Below are positions 47,850 to 59,412 of a DNA stretch of 64,000 nucleotides, one piece after another. The notes beneath the pieces were generated by a model, which made no database searches, was not told the origin of the DNA, and was given only the letters and a program-made list of their open reading frames with translations. The position numbers and the translations under genes were made by a program. The DNA lies in assembly GCA_009760855.2 (NCBI GenBank), contig WPIO01000017.1:1799501-1863500 (forward strand), written 5' to 3'. Source of the stretch: Cristatella mucedo. Taxonomy: Eukaryota > Bryozoa > Phylactolaemata > Cristatellidae. Numbering within the stretch: the stretch's first letter is position 1; each line of letters starts with the position of its first letter.

Positions 47850-48335
47850 GTCTTACTGCCCCACCAGACTAAGCATCCTACCACTCGCTTTTCGGAATCT
47901 AACTGTTTATCTATACCTCGTACAAATCTCAAATCTTTCAAAGGCCGTGCCTTTAGTTTGCATGCTCCCAAAGCCCGGAACTCGCACCAAACTTCCGTCA
48001 CTACATCACCTCACTTGACCACATTTAAAAAGAAATTTAAAACACACCTATTTATCACAGCACTTAGTGGGTCCCTGTGATTCGTCCGTTATGTGCTTAT
48101 GCATGCTGACATTGTGCATGCTGCCACTAACCACACTTGCATGCTGTCTGTGTGCATGTTACCCCTGACCACGTTATTCTTGTTGTTTATCGACGTTATT
48201 CTTGTTGTTTATTGAGCATGCTACCACTAATCATTCTATCGTGTTTCCTTTGCAGCAATTGTAAAGTGCCTAGAAAGAGATTGAGTTCTCTGAGGGCGCT
48301 TTATCAAGTGTGTTATTATAAATATTATTATTACT
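47850..48335 (+). mobile_element. LINE-A 3' third, sense
   Basis: CCCCACCAGACTAAGCATCC, CTTTCAAAGGCCGTGCCTTT and CATTTAAAAAGAAATTTAAA (RT C-terminal remnants) are followed by the UTR, AAGTGCCTAGAAAGAGATTG and GCGCTTTATCAAGTGTGTTA. It contains a short internal duplication of GACGTTATTCTTGTTGTTTA (about 48172-48213). Intron 6. Confidence 0.8.
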
Positions 48336-48577
48336 AAGCATAGCCTGCTACAGTATTTTCCCATATTTTCCCGTATTTTCCCATCACAGGCCGTGTGAGC
48401 AATCTGCAATTGTATAGCTTGGTTCCTGCTTGTTACTCCAGCTCGCCTGCTCACTCAACCTGCAGCCCACTTCATCTCAGGATCACGGCCGTTGGATCAA
48501 AGCATGCGAGACGACTCTAGACGCCAACTGGGTTTAACTGGCAAGGGAGAGAGCACAGCAGGTGCTCACATGTATCC

Positions 48578-49110
48578 ATGCAAGCATGCACACGTCCCTG
48601 CAGTTTTAGAAGAGGAACAGTAATGGGACCACCCTCCTCGTGCTCGGAGTTCTTGATTGCCACATTTGGGTTTCGGTGGCAAATTGCTGCTGCTCTGCTA
48701 CAAGTGGCTCCTCTCAGAGAATCCTCGGTTAAAGCATGCAGCTGTTCTCTGACGCAGCTTGCAGCGTGGGCATCGATTTTTAGGGAAACCTGGACCGATA
48801 ATCGTCCATTTGATATGCGGTTTTACAATAGGTCTACTCGGGAATGTAGGACGTTTGTGACACACTGCATAAAGCTAGACAAATCGCATGTAACCAACGG
48901 GCTGACCAGAGCAAATAGAATATGTGCCAGAGACCACCCTACCTTCATCTGGTAATGTGGATGCGAACATCTTGGATCTTGTATTGACTGTAACAGATAA
49001 AGTTGCCATAAAAAGACAAAATTCTCTTACCATCAGAGGTGCCAAAATTGACTTATTTAAGATTATTCTGCTCTCAATCGCACGAGTGAGGCAGAGTAAC
49101 CAAATTTGCT
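48578..49110 (+). other. Unassigned open frame, possible LINE endonuclease scrap
   Basis: A 125-codon frame at 48578-48955 has no motif I recognise. Immediately after, a frame reading GNVDANILDLVLTVTDKVA resembles the 'NILDLVLTxxxDxV' stretch of LINE apurinic endonucleases. It may be a fragment of a third LINE; weak. Confidence 0.25.
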
Positions 49111-49421
49111 AGCATTAAAGATCAATAATAAAGCCGAAAAATTTGAGGGTAAAACTTGTTTGCATTCGTGCTAATGTGCGAATAATTATGTGTGCTCGCG
49201 TGTAATCGCAAGCTGGTTGTGTGCCTGTACTAACCCGATCTGCGATGTGCGACTGCCTCCACTTGCTTTTGCTAGTGCAAGGCTGCATTTTATAATGCAT
49301 GTTGTGACTTTGGCTTTAGCAACTTTGACATTTTTAGTCGGCTTTGTAGCTTTTGCTGTGGTCTGAATCGTTCACTGACTAGGCATCCGCTCTAATCCCT
49401 CATCGCTTGTGACTTTTGCAG

Positions 49422-49530
49422 TTGTTCGAGCTGCCTGCGTGCTCATCGAGACTGTGCCTGGTGTCGAAACGAGCAAGTCTGCATTTTTAATGCTGCCAGC
49501 ACCTGCCCGTCCCAAGACCCAACGTCTATC
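49422..49530 (+). CDS. Plexin-like exon 7: PSI2 core
   Basis: One base completing a serine codon, then 36 codons, phase 2 to 0, flanked by ACTTTTGCAG and GTAAGC. CSSCLRAHRDCAWCRNEQVC, then NAASTCPSQDP, shows the PSI pattern. With YVDC, SCSSC and the next exon's NKC it keeps eight cysteines. The exon is too short to stand out as an open frame and was found through phase and cysteine spacing. Confidence 0.85.
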
Positions 49531-49595
49531 GTAAGCTGGCAATCCATCATGAGGAGTATTCTGTGCACTCAGGTGTTTGATTCGAATAGGGACTA

Positions 49596-49757
49596 AAAGC
49601 TAAGGGCAGGTCATCTTTCACCTCGGGGTTCGAATTCGTGGGTTCAAATCATGCACTAGGTGAGCCTTGATTGTCAACAGCAATAGGTACGGACAGCCTT
49701 TGAGGCTCTTCTACCGCTCTACTAAATGAGGCTGTTAAATCGGATAGTATTTTGCTC
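49596..49757 (+). mobile_element. tRNA-derived SINE
   Basis: The head is degraded (GTCATCTTTCACCTCGGGGT); the B box is intact-looking (GTGGGTTCAAATC). TGAGGCTCTTCTACCGCTCT, AAATGAGGCTGTTAAATCGG and ATAGTATTTT follow. Intron 7. Confidence 0.65.
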
Positions 49758-49984
49758 CTCGAATGCCCAGCTGATTCAGCTATGGTTTTCAGTTTCTCTT
49801 TGTTGTGTGGCATGAAGTCTGTTGGCTACCGAATGAGAACAAAAAGCCGACTAGGTGTAGAATGCTGTGCTGTAGAAAATTCTCCTGCATAATACTGCTT
49901 AGTCTTTGTGGCTTTATGAAGTTACATACAGAAATATTACTTTACATTTCTTTAAAGGAAGTATTGGTTATTGCGTTTCTTAAC

Positions 49985-50065
49985 GAAAGTAGTAAAGCGC
50001 CCACATGGAGATACAGTACTGTTAGGGCACTGTAAAAAAGACATTATTGTTTTATTATTACTGTT
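49985..50065 (+). mobile_element. LINE-A 3' tail, degraded
   Basis: AGTAAAGCGCCCACATGGAG, ACTGTTAGGGCACTGTAAAA and then ATTATTGTTTTATTATTA form a diverged LINE-A terminus with its TTA-rich tail. Confidence 0.5.
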
Positions 50066-51670
50066 CTAGTCCATAATATTCGTGCTAAGCAAAGCAGATT
50101 GAGCCAGTATGCAAAGGAATTTGCATCTGTGCGACTGCTTGCTGCTCGCTAGCTGAGCCAAATGCTGCGATGACGATCCATCCTAATATGAAGCATGGGC
50201 AGCAAAGCACCCTGAGGCTCGGCACATTCTTGTGTCATAACTATCTGCCTGTGCTTAACTGGAGCACACACGAATAGTATCCGTCTTTTCGTGACTGATT
50301 CGCACACTTAACTTCTTACAATGCACGGTATCTTCTTTCCAATAGTATTAAATCTCCGAACAAAGTGAGTTTTGAGCCACTGCATGTTTCTTAATTATGT
50401 TCGGCCTACAGTGCTGTGACAGCCTCTTGCACCGGTGAAAGTCGCCAAAGAGGAACAGCCGACCAATTAATCGACTTTTATATGCTCCAGGGCTAAGGTA
50501 GAATCACGGCCTCTAGCTCGCATATGGTATCCTTTGATTTATTATACACTGCTGAGCTGTCGATTGGGAGTTCCGGCTTATGCGACTGCTAATTTATTTA
50601 CTCAGAAATAAAGGCATTTTTGTTTCTGCCAACCAGCTTATTTATTGAGGCAGAGTCGCTACCTCATACGACACAAATCCGTTGAGGCAGCTGAGTTCCT
50701 ATGAATGTATGGCAATTTGAAGTTCTGAACGTATCCTGTGACCTATCCTGCAGCTGTAATTATTCTTGTAGCTGCCTTCGTCATACTGACAAGCAATTTA
50801 GCCAGTGATTGTGTTTAATTGAAAGCCAATCATCCAGATACCTCCTGCCACTGAGGCCAGCTTAGGCTTGACGCTATCAACTTTTTGAAGACCGACTGTG
50901 TCAGTCAAGAAATCCTTCCAGTTGCAGTATTATGTGCAATATCATCCGGTAATAACGTCACGACACTCCAAGAAACAGCTTTCTTTCTCGGAAATACGCA
51001 TTATATCAGCAATACCATTCTAAGGTGTGGTCACAAATTCTATAGGCAAAGTACAGTCGAAACAAGATTTAGCTTGATATCCAGACTAGCAGCAGCTCAG
51101 ATTGCCTCCCGGTATCGTGAAAGCATACTTTAAGGACTAGACGTGGTGAACAGAGCTACAGTACTGGTATGAGACGCTCTGTTCACATCCTGGTATACCT
51201 CCTAAGACTTCAAGACTTCGGTCGGCCGGCTGAGCCTTAGGCTTGGCCTTTCGGAAAAATACTGCATACTTGTACGTTCTGTATAAACTTTAGAACATAG
51301 TTTTAAATAAAGCCGGCAGTGTGGAGGCTGCATTCTGCTCCTCTTTCTTTGTACTTGTATCTGTCGTGTTCAAGCACATATACCTTGACAGTTCTCATCA
51401 TGCTAGACATTGTATACCCTCGATCGTGAAATACCACATTTTGGCTAGAAGATACTAGTGCAAACGATGTAAAGTAATAGAAAGCTACATGTTGCAGCTG
51501 TAGCTTAACGTGTTCAAATGGACACTTGCACTGGTAAAATTTTGCATAAATAAGCTTTCCATGGTTAATTTTAAAGATTGTTCTGTTATCTCTTAGATAA
51601 AGATACTTTTTATATAAGCTGCACAAGCCTCACAGTCTGTCTTTAGGTTTAGGCTGCTGTTTCCAAACAG
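50066..51670. other. Intron 7: no supported feature
   Basis: Open frames at 50885-51133 (+) and 51303-51626 (-) have no recognisable motif or splice support. Confidence 0.35.
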
Positions 51671-51674
51671 ATTG

Positions 51675-51795
51675 TATTGTAATAATAATAATAATGCATT
51701 TGTATAGCAACCTCAGAACTAAATCTCTTTCTAGGCACTTTACATATGCTGTACAGAAAACGTGGCCAAACGACTAGTGGTAGCATTAGGGCACA
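51675..51795 (-). mobile_element. LINE-A 3' end (antisense)
   Basis: AATAATAATAATAATGCATT, TGTATAGCAACCTCAGAACT, AAATCTCTTTCTAGGCACTT and TACATATGCTGTACAG. Confidence 0.8.
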
Positions 51796-52551
51796 CCAGG
51801 TTCAGATACCAGTAAGTCATATAGAGCCAAGCACCAGGCTCCTGGCTTTAGCTGCTGGTGTACATTGCATTCGAAGCCGTGGCAACTTGACTTATGAGCT
51901 ACACCATTTAATGACTGTGAAAGTAGGAAGCACTGGTAAAGCAGCGCCAATTTTATCTGATGTAGCTATGTAAGTCCAGATAGATACCATGATTCGAAGG
52001 TTGTGGCAACAGTGCTAACCTAGCACAGAATGTGTGCGGCGACCAACTGCAGTCCGAGAAATAAAAACTGCTGAGGTCTTAAACATGAAAGCTTCAATGC
52101 CAAATCATTTCTTTTTCTTTGCAAATTGGATTATGTATGAGCGTTGCTTGAATTGCTTCTGGGGGAAGATGGTTGAAGTTTCTGTCCCATCATCATTATT
52201 GCATGTTTTGGTAGTCAACATACTTGAATCTCTTGGTGTATTATTGTGGAATCGACCGTGCCACATATTTTGTTGCCCCTTGAAAGAGGGTCTGTAAGTT
52301 TGGACGCATGCGATGGAGTGTGACTGTACTAATTCGTTCGAATTTTTGTGTTCATGCTCTACCGTGCAGATGTGTTTAAAAACACATACACGCATTTTCT
52401 TCTTAAACCAGCAAGCATTTTGTTTTAATAGTCGTTAATTAGTCAAGAAGCGCCTCAAATGTTAGTGTGATATACCTCGAGCTTTCTTTATGTTGTCATT
52501 GGCTTGGTATGATTGATGTAGCTACAAACCAAATGCTTCTTGCGATTGCAG
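51796..52551. other. 3' part of intron 7
   Basis: Two overlapping frames on opposite strands at 52034-52395 lack motifs. It ends in the acceptor TTGCGATTGCAG. Confidence 0.4.
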
Positions 52552-52668
52552 GTGATCTCTGCTGATATTAATAAGTGCCCTGCTATAAAAGAAATCGGTC
52601 CTAGGATGCTGCCCTGCATGAATACATCCCAGACAATACGTATAAACATCTCTGATTTCCCAGCACAA
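52552..52668 (+). CDS. Plexin-like exon 8: end of PSI2, start of IPT2
   Basis: 39 codons, phase 0 at both ends, flanked by GATTGCAG and GTAAGT. VISADINKCPAIKEIGPRML supplies the last PSI2 cysteine and the 'CPxIxxIxP' link. TSQTIRINISDFPAQ is the first strand of IPT2 with a sequon. Found by phase and domain logic. Confidence 0.8.
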
Positions 52669-53386
52669 GTAAGTACGAGTGCAAATTGGCTAAATAAACT
52701 ATGATGGTTGATAGATGTCAATATACTCTAGGAGATAACTTATTGTTTATGGATATTTCAAACAAGATCTTTTATTTGTACCAAGTCTGTACCTAGATCA
52801 GTCCACCATTACAGGTATACTACCACATGATGCTAGCCAGTATTCTGGGTGAGCTTTCTCTTCTGATAAAGAGCGATTTACTCTCTCACCCAGATGCCTT
52901 AGCAAAGGCCGAGTCTTGCTTGTATAAGGATACATTTTATTTCCAGATGTGCACCCAAAGATGCCAATGACAACTTGAATTTTCTTCAAAATATTTCCAT
53001 TCCCACATCAGCATCATACCTAGCCGTCTTTAAGCTGGTCTGGCATATTGCTTTTCTGCATTCATGCGAGCAGTGCTGATGCTTTATGCTCTTAGTCCAC
53101 TAATAATGTGTATCGTGCTTAAAAAAGTAGGCTGTGAGTTCAAGACCGGCAGCAGGCCATTTGTTTCTCTTGCCTTATGCAAAAATGGCGAAACCTGTTT
53201 CTGCTTTTCTGCATCTATTCCGAGTGCCGAGTCAGGCAATATGTAGTCTTTTTTCACAAGATCAGGAAGTCTGTTCCTGCTATAGCACTTACTGGACTCC
53301 TCACTCACTTCCAAGCTCTACTGCAATATCCTCCTTCATGCTTTTCGTTGCTGACCTCATCTCAAATTGTATCGCTTGGTTTTTAG

Positions 53387-53477
53387 GAAATTAGTAGTAT
53401 CCTTGCACACTTCGTAGCTATTTCCTTCCGATTGAGATGTTTAGATGGCCTGCTGCCCATCACACCTTGTGTAATAA
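53387..53477 (+). CDS. Plexin-like exon 9 (probable): IPT2, first part
   Basis: 30 codons plus one base, phase 0 to 1, flanked by GGTTTTTAG and GTATGT. EISSILAHFVAISFRLRCLD, then GLLPITPCVI, supplies the first IPT2 cysteine (LRC). Together with exon 10 the spacing from this cysteine to the next (FRKC) is 26 residues, close to IPT1's 25. Both phases match neighbouring exons. The sequence itself is not strongly diagnostic. Confidence 0.55.
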
Positions 53478-53535
53478 GTATGTCCGTAACCTTAAATTTG
53501 GTTCTGGCAGAACTCTAAGAGGCCATTTTCAGGAT

Positions 53536-54645
53536 GTGGTGTAATGTATCTCCGTCTGTAGCTCTAAAAAGCAACCACGACTACGTGGGTGTTCTGCAGG
53601 AGATATTTCTACAGTGCACTCAAAGCCTAAGCGGCTTTTGGTTCGCATTCGGCAGCCAACCAATTTCATCTTATGCAACAAAGAGAAAGTGAGAAGTATA
53701 GCTGGTTCAGCAGGACAGTCAAAGAAATGACAAGAATAGAAGTAGCAGCTCAGGACGGTTCGAAATAATGCACCACAGTCGGCAGCAAGAGAGTAGATGT
53801 CGTGATATAAGAATTGTGGAAAGGAGTTTCACAGTCCATGAGTGCAGAGCAAAAGCTTCTGTTGCCAACGGTCTTTAAGCAGAGGAATGGAATAGCTAGT
53901 TTATTGTCCATTGAGGATTTGAGGAGGCTGAAACTAATCCAACCGTTCGGCTAGGTATGGAGGAGCCAAGTCGTGGTAGGCCTTGTGAGTCAGCGTAAGA
54001 ACTACTCTGTATTCGTTGATCAACTGGAAGCCATCACAGGTCTATCAGCAATGGAGACACATGGCTGAACCTCGTGTGGTGATGGTTGCCCAACAGCATC
54101 GCTCACTAGAAGAGCAACACTTGCTCAATAGCATCGCTCATGAGAAGAGCAAAGTCCCTTCGTTCAGCCGTGCACTTGAGGTGTCCTAAGAGTAGCAGTT
54201 TTGCTGCATTGTCGTTTAATTTAAGGAAATTTGCACACATGCAGGATCGAATGTCTGAAAGGCAGAGATTCAGTTTATTCGTCTCTGCAGCATATTCTGA
54301 CGGTTTAAACAAGAAATACAGCTGATTATCATCAGCATAAGGTGATAGCCGATTCCATGAGCCCAAATGACAATCAGGGCCAACAAGCCAAAGGCTGCAA
54401 GATCTGTCACTTCTTCGGCAACAGTCTTTTTCCACGGCAGACAGCCTTAGGCGGCTCTTTATTTTGAAATCAACTTTGCAACAAGAAGGCATGTGTGCTA
54501 TCATGGTTAACTCCTTAGCCTCTATTTTTTGGTTGTTACTCACAAGCAAATTGTCGCTAAGGATTTGACCTGGTCTCAAGGCTACAGAAAGAAGAGCCCA
54601 GACAAGATATTCTATTCTCCAAGATTGCTCACTTGACAGCACTTG
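53536..54645 (-). pseudogene. LINE-B reverse transcriptase and 3' end (antisense)
   Basis: On -, 54106-54642 carries PYADDNQLYFLFKPS (catalytic YADD) and CMCANFLKLNDNAAKLLLLG. Further 3' come remnants of the C-terminal region (GWKPVIN-like, AYLAERLD-like) and the LINE-B UTR down to AGAGATACATTACACC near 53540. The reading frame is shortened and broken. Intron 9, antisense to the gene. Confidence 0.85.
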
Positions 54646-55456
54646 ACTAGCTTGTTAGGCCTTATATGCACATATGCTATTTTTCAGCAGAAATGTTTCT
54701 CAATTTTGTATGCAGAAGTTTTCTCATTATAGGATAAGGCAACATATGAGTGCAGGATAACCGGCATAGCTACGACACTAGTATCTGCAAAACAGAACGG
54801 ACCCAGCCTAGTCACCTGCGAAGCTCCATTGGTAGGCTGAAGCCACTGCTTACGCACTGCTTATGCACCGCTTCTTGGTTGCGCTGCCGTGGGTATCTTT
54901 TGCTTCAGTAAAGTGGCTTCAGACTGCAGCAATCGTCGAATGATGCCTCTTAGCAGTGCTTAAGAAACTGATATGCACAGGTGGAGCATTTATTTTTTTG
55001 ATTGCATAAATTCGCCTCTTGTAGTGCACTGTTTCGACGAGTCAGTTCCAGACCGTGATAGGTGTGACGTTGTGGCGTGACGACAAGATTGCAGTAGCCA
55101 ACATGGGAGACGCTCCAGGTACCTTGTTCAGCATATGCTAACTCTCATTGCTGTCCACCTGATTCATTAGAGACCCGGTCGTGTTACTATCAAATAAGAC
55201 GAAGTTTTTGCATGTGGATAGGGACCGATCTGGCAGCTCTGGATATTCTTGAGCTATGCTTAGCAAAGTGAGCCCAACACGGACAACTAAGTCCACACCA
55301 CTTTATTAGCAGCCATTTTCAACAAACTGCTGGTGCTTTGCTGACAACTGTGACTTCCTGGTGACGGTTGATGTATTTCTCTGAAATTGATTTGAATAAC
55401 TTTTAGCGCTACGATTCATTAACAATTTTTTATAATTCGCCATTAAATAAATAAAT
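54646..55456. other. Intron 9: no supported feature
   Basis: No exon with suitable phase or repeat-family match recognised. Confidence 0.35.
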
Positions 55457-55618
55457 ATTAGCTTATTTAACAACCTCATTTTTATAGCAGTAGATGAGCC
55501 TTAATGGCTATCACCACCGGTTGCAGTTGGCAATAAAGGATTGCCCACTGAAGGATTCGAACCCACGATCGCGGTCGTCAAGAGCATGCACTTTATCTTC
55601 TGGCTATCACGGCCACTA
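55457..55618 (-). mobile_element. tRNA-derived SINE (antisense, full length)
   Basis: TTAGCTTATTTAACAACCTC, ATGAGCCTTAATGGCTATCA, CAATAAAGGATTGCCCACTG, AAGGATTCGAACCCACGATC (reversed, consensus-like B box) and GGTCGTCAAGAGCATGC. Confidence 0.85.
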
Positions 55619-55859
55619 AGCTAGATAGGAGCAAGCTGTTCAATAAGGCTTGAGGTACCAAATGATTTAGCTGCTCAAGTAAATTTGGGTCTGTTAGGAT
55701 GGTGTCATTCATGCTCTTGGCTTGTCTAGCTTGTGTGCGTGGACATTTAGCAATTGATGTTATTTTCTATCCCCTCCAGTTCATCGGCTCAGTCCCTACC
55801 CATAAAAGAATGGTTATTGCTACGTTCCCACTACATATTTAATTGCATATCACGGTACA

Positions 55860-55860
55860 T

Positions 55861-55892
<32 letters not shown>

Positions 55893-55893
55893 T
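55860..55893 (+). repeat. (TA)n microsatellite
   Basis: A short TA array in intron 9. Confidence 0.95.
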
Positions 55894-55987
55894 CATATCT
55901 TGCTTGCACTCACTTATGCAACTAATGCTCACTAATACAGCCACGATCAAATCGTGCACTTGTTTTCCCGTTATTTGTTTTGCGCAG

Positions 55988-56170
55988 ATGATTTGTCCTC
56001 TGGTAATGAAATCATATTTAGAAAATGTATAACCAGCACGTCTCTTGATCCTGATCTTCACGACATAATCTTATTCCTGGAGGATTGGTGTATGATCTTG
56101 AGATATATGGATGGCTTGAACCTGCCACTAGTCTTAAAGGCCCTCCAAGCACCGTTGGTGTTAGCAAATA
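55988..56170 (+). CDS. Plexin-like exon 10 (probable): IPT2, second part; 3' end unresolved
   Basis: It follows the acceptor TTTGTTTTGCGCAG and enters in phase 1 (A + AT gives Asn). DLSSGNEIIFRKCITSTSLD, then PDLHDIILFLEDW, matches the IPT pattern 'IxxxCxxxx...hxxhhxFxxxW'. Three ends are possible: a GT at 56171 (GTTGTT) gives the phase needed by exon 11 but makes IPT2 about 15 residues long against IPT1; a GC donor at 56114 gives the right length and phase but is non-canonical; GTGTAT at 56088 is canonical but out of phase. I give the first, with low trust in the end. Confidence 0.45.
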
Positions 56171-56454
56171 GTTGTTTTTTATCTACGGCTTGCGATGTAG
56201 CTGCTTAGCCACACGAGACCGCCATCATCCTTACGAGGCTTTCACAATTTAGAAATCTTTTCAGTTTTTACATTTCTGCAAATAAGAAAAAGACAGCTGT
56301 GCATCATTGTAAAAAGGCCTGCATTTCGGCCGGCAATTGGGTATAACGCAATCGGTCTCAGATGTTTTCGGAAACTTGGTCCTAACAATCGAGAGTACCA
56401 ACCAAAACAACCAGGCATTGAAATTAACTCGCAATAAACATTCTGTGCTGCCGT

Positions 56455-57325
56455 GTGTCTTTGCCCATGTATCTCCATATGTAACTCCACAAAGACTAGA
56501 TGGGTATTACACAAGAGAGTTAGCTATTGCTAACTCAAAGCTTAAGTGGCTTTTGCTTCGGTACACACACGCTAACCATCAGATGCTTCATCTCATGCAA
56601 CAAAGAGAAAGTGCAAAGCATGGCTAAGCCGGGCGGGCAGTCCGGTAAGTTAGTGGCACGGAAGTAGCAGCTCAGGGCAGCAGGAATGTAAAGAAAGGAT
56701 GTGCCATAGTCGGCATCAGGAGTAGATGTCGTTGCTTAAGAACTGTGGAAGGGAGTTCCACAGTCTAGGACCTGAGCAGCAAAAGCCTCTGTCGAAAACA
56801 GTCTTTAAGCAAAAGAATGGAACAGCTAATGCATTGTCCATAGAAGAGCAGAAGGCACCAGGAAGCTGAAACTGGTGCATAAGTTCAGCAAGGTATGAAT
56901 GAGCCAAGCCAAGGCAGGCCTTGTGGCTCAGCATAAGGCCTTTATTCTGTATCCGTTTTTCATTGAGCAACCGAACGCCATCGCAGCTCCTCCAGCAAAA
57001 GAAACAGATGGCTGAACCTCTGGGATTTGTTGACAAGCCTTGCAACCGTATTCATTCCCAGCTGCAGAGGCATCATGAATTTTTCGGTGAGCCATTTAAA
57101 ATGGAATTTCAATAATCCAACCTGGCCAATACCAGGGAGTTAGTTCAACTTTTGCAAAGACAGTCCCTAATTCTAGACGGTGATAGGACGTGATGGCTAG
57201 CATCACAGGCAGTTAGTTTTCCATAGGGAAACTTTCGAAATTTAGGCTGTCGTCAAAGACGACACCTATAATTTCGAGCTCACAGTGACGGTCCCACAAC
57301 AGCATCGTCTATACGAACAGCAGAG
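56455..57325 (-). pseudogene. LINE-B reverse transcriptase end (antisense)
   Basis: On -, 56716-57045 reads IQNKGLMLSHKACLGLAHSY, LAELMHQFQ and GPRLWNSLPQFLSND, the standard C-terminus of this LINE. UTR landmarks continue to AGTTACATATGGAGATACAT at about 56470. Intron 10, antisense. Confidence 0.85.
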
Positions 57326-57514
57326 TATTCTAGTTAAGTTACGTGCGGGTTGTCCTATGAGTAGCAGTTTAGTTTAGCACCTATAAGGACACATCGCAGT
57401 ATAGCTTCTTCATACCTCGATGAACGGCTATAGCAGTATTACTCCACTTGTACACTCAGCTGCTGCCAGGACGATTCAGTAGACGTCCCTTTCTCTCACT
57501 TATAGGCTATTGGC

Positions 57515-57830
57515 AATGCAATGTATCTCCGGCTGTAACTCCACAAAGTCATAAAGACCATGTGGGTGTTACGCAGGAGAGTTTTGTAAAGCACACTCAA
57601 AGCCTTAGCGACTTTAGGTACGCATTCGGTAGCCAACAGACTTCGCCTCACACAACAAAGAGAAAGTGGGAAGCATAGCAGAGTCAGGAGAGCAGTTGAG
57701 GTAGTGAGTAGCATGAAAGTAGCAGCTCAGGACCGCTGAAAATGATGAGCCATAGTCGGCAGTAGGAGAGAGTAGTTGTCGTTGCGTAAGAATTGTGGAA
57801 GCGAGTTCCACAGTCTAGGCACAGTCGCCT
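57515..57830 (-). mobile_element. LINE-B 3' end (antisense)
   Basis: AATGTATCTCCGGCTGTAAC, GTGTTACGCAGGAGAGTTTT, CAACAAAGAGAAAGTGGGAA and TTGTGGAAGCGAGTTCCACA. It is very close to the copy at 35908. Confidence 0.85.
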
Positions 57831-58199
57831 TTGCTATAATGATTATATGTACTGCTCATTTCTCATGATGTTGAGGATCTCATATTGCCGAGTCGGGTGA
57901 TTTGTGTGCAGCAGCACTTGGCTTCTACTGCTATGCTAAGTAGTTCCTTGTCAGTTCTCCTGACTCTACCAATGCTCATGCGTGTTGCACTTCTTAATGT
58001 TCGAGCTGAAGACTACTGGCAACAGAGTGTGCATCAATAGCAACTTAGATTTGAGTGTTCTACATAATCGTCTCCAGCACAGTTGCAGCTTGGCTTCTAT
58101 CGCTCTGTAATGTTGCAAGCAGGGATCAGTACGTTAAATCTTTTCTCTTTGCAATTCGATAAAGTCGTATTTCACTAACAAGGCATTTACACGTTTTCA
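57831..58199. other. Intron 10: no supported feature
   Basis: Nothing recognised. Confidence 0.35.
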
Positions 58200-58850
58200 A
58201 GTGTCTAGTTTTAGTTTAGGTAAGTCAGTACTCCCGCAATACCTCAATGGAATCGTCTACCGAAATCTCCTGGCGAAGGCTCGCTCTGTCTCTCGGCCGT
58301 CGATGACTGGTCTGAAGAGCCCGCACACCTTCCTCGTTCTAAGAGAAAACGAGTCCGACAACTGTCGGTGAAGGTGACAAAGACGAAGACCAAGCCCTGA
58401 GCTAATGTAGCTCTCTTCTTAAGTAGGTAGCCGGGACAATAGGGTTGACTTGCCAGCCAACATTAATCAGCCTACTGGTCCTACCACGATATCTGAGCCC
58501 TCTTGCTCACTGCTAGAGGACGAATGTGCTTTTCAGCCACCTTCCTCTTTCTCACGAAATCCATCCGGGAAATCTCGGACGGCTGGAGGTGATAGCTATC
58601 TTAAGCCAGGGTTTCCCTATTCTTCAATTGCTAGCCGGGGCTATAGGCTTGATAGGCCAACCGATGTCAATGACCTCATGATCCTACTACGACGGTTGTG
58701 TTCTCTTGCTCATTGCTCTAGAAGAAAGGTATTCCGCAATGGGCAGTCTTTGTTTGCCCTAAAATTGACCCAGGCCGACGCTGAGCTACAAAACAACCAA
58801 TCGCCAGTCGGTTTGTCTGCAAGCAATAGCACATTGCTGGTAAACTAGAC
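58200..58850 (+). other. Unassigned basic and Ser/Pro-rich open frames
   Basis: A frame of about 58 codons near 58226-58400 (AVDDWSEEPAHLPRSKRKRV, then VKVTKTKTKP and a stop) is followed by a 132-codon frame (58450-58848) that opens at TTG, not ATG, with PSCSLLEDECAFQPPSSFSR and SRGYRLDRPTDVNDLMILLR. The basic tail resembles a nucleic-acid-binding end, but I do not recognise a family. It may be transposon-derived. Confidence 0.3.
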
Positions 58851-59231
58851 ACCGTTTGATGTATTCCAGCTTCACCCAGCCTCATAATCCTGCTCTGCCA
58901 CTATTCAGTTTGCATGCCTGCTAGCCTGTCCATATCACTTTTCTCATTCTCTCACTGTCGTCGAAACTCTATTGTTCTCTTGACCATAATATGTCTGTGG
59001 TCAGTCTGCTTCAAATCTATGTACCTCTTGGATTTACGTTCATTTATATATTCTTTAGTCACACGTACGTGTGTTATTCGTGTACACTGCTTTCAAATCA
59101 AAGGTTTGCCGACCTTTAATTTACAAGAGGAATTGAGAATATTCGCTGTGAGTGGCTTCTGCAAGTGCAAGTGCATGGGGAAGGCTGGCCTAAAAAAATA
59201 CTTATAATAATAAAAAAAATTAATAATAAAA
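58851..59231. other. Intron 10: no supported feature
   Basis: An open frame at 58914-59207 has no motif. An A-rich, TAA-rich stretch precedes the SINE. Confidence 0.35.
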
Positions 59232-59412
59232 AATACTAGCTGATTTAAACGGCTCTTTTTGTTTTATGAAAAAAGATCCTTTACGGCTATCACCATCGCT
59301 TGCAGAAGCAAAAACGGATCGCGAACAGCAGGATTTGAACCCACAACCTCGGGGCCGAGGTCGTGTTGTCAAAAGCAACCACCTAATCTAGTGTGCCATC
59401 ACGGCTCACCTA
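59232..59412 (-). mobile_element. tRNA-derived SINE (antisense, full length)
   Basis: ATACTAGCTGATTTAAACGG, CCTTTACGGCTATCACCATC, CAGGATTTGAACCCACAACC (reversed B box), CCGAGGTCGTGTTGTCAAAA and TGTGCCATCACGGCTCACCT (5' end). Confidence 0.85.

Noticed and set aside
52920-53030. Frame CAPKDANDNLNFLQ after ATTTTATTTCCAG as an IPT2 exon
   Set aside because: Attractive acceptor and a cysteine, but it would need phase 2 from exon 8, which ends in phase 0 at a strong GTAAGT.
55457-55618. Possible tRNA genes at the B-box-like sites
   Set aside because: The heads sit in a repeated body with a common tail, lack proper acceptor and anticodon arms, and recur many times: SINEs, not tRNA genes.
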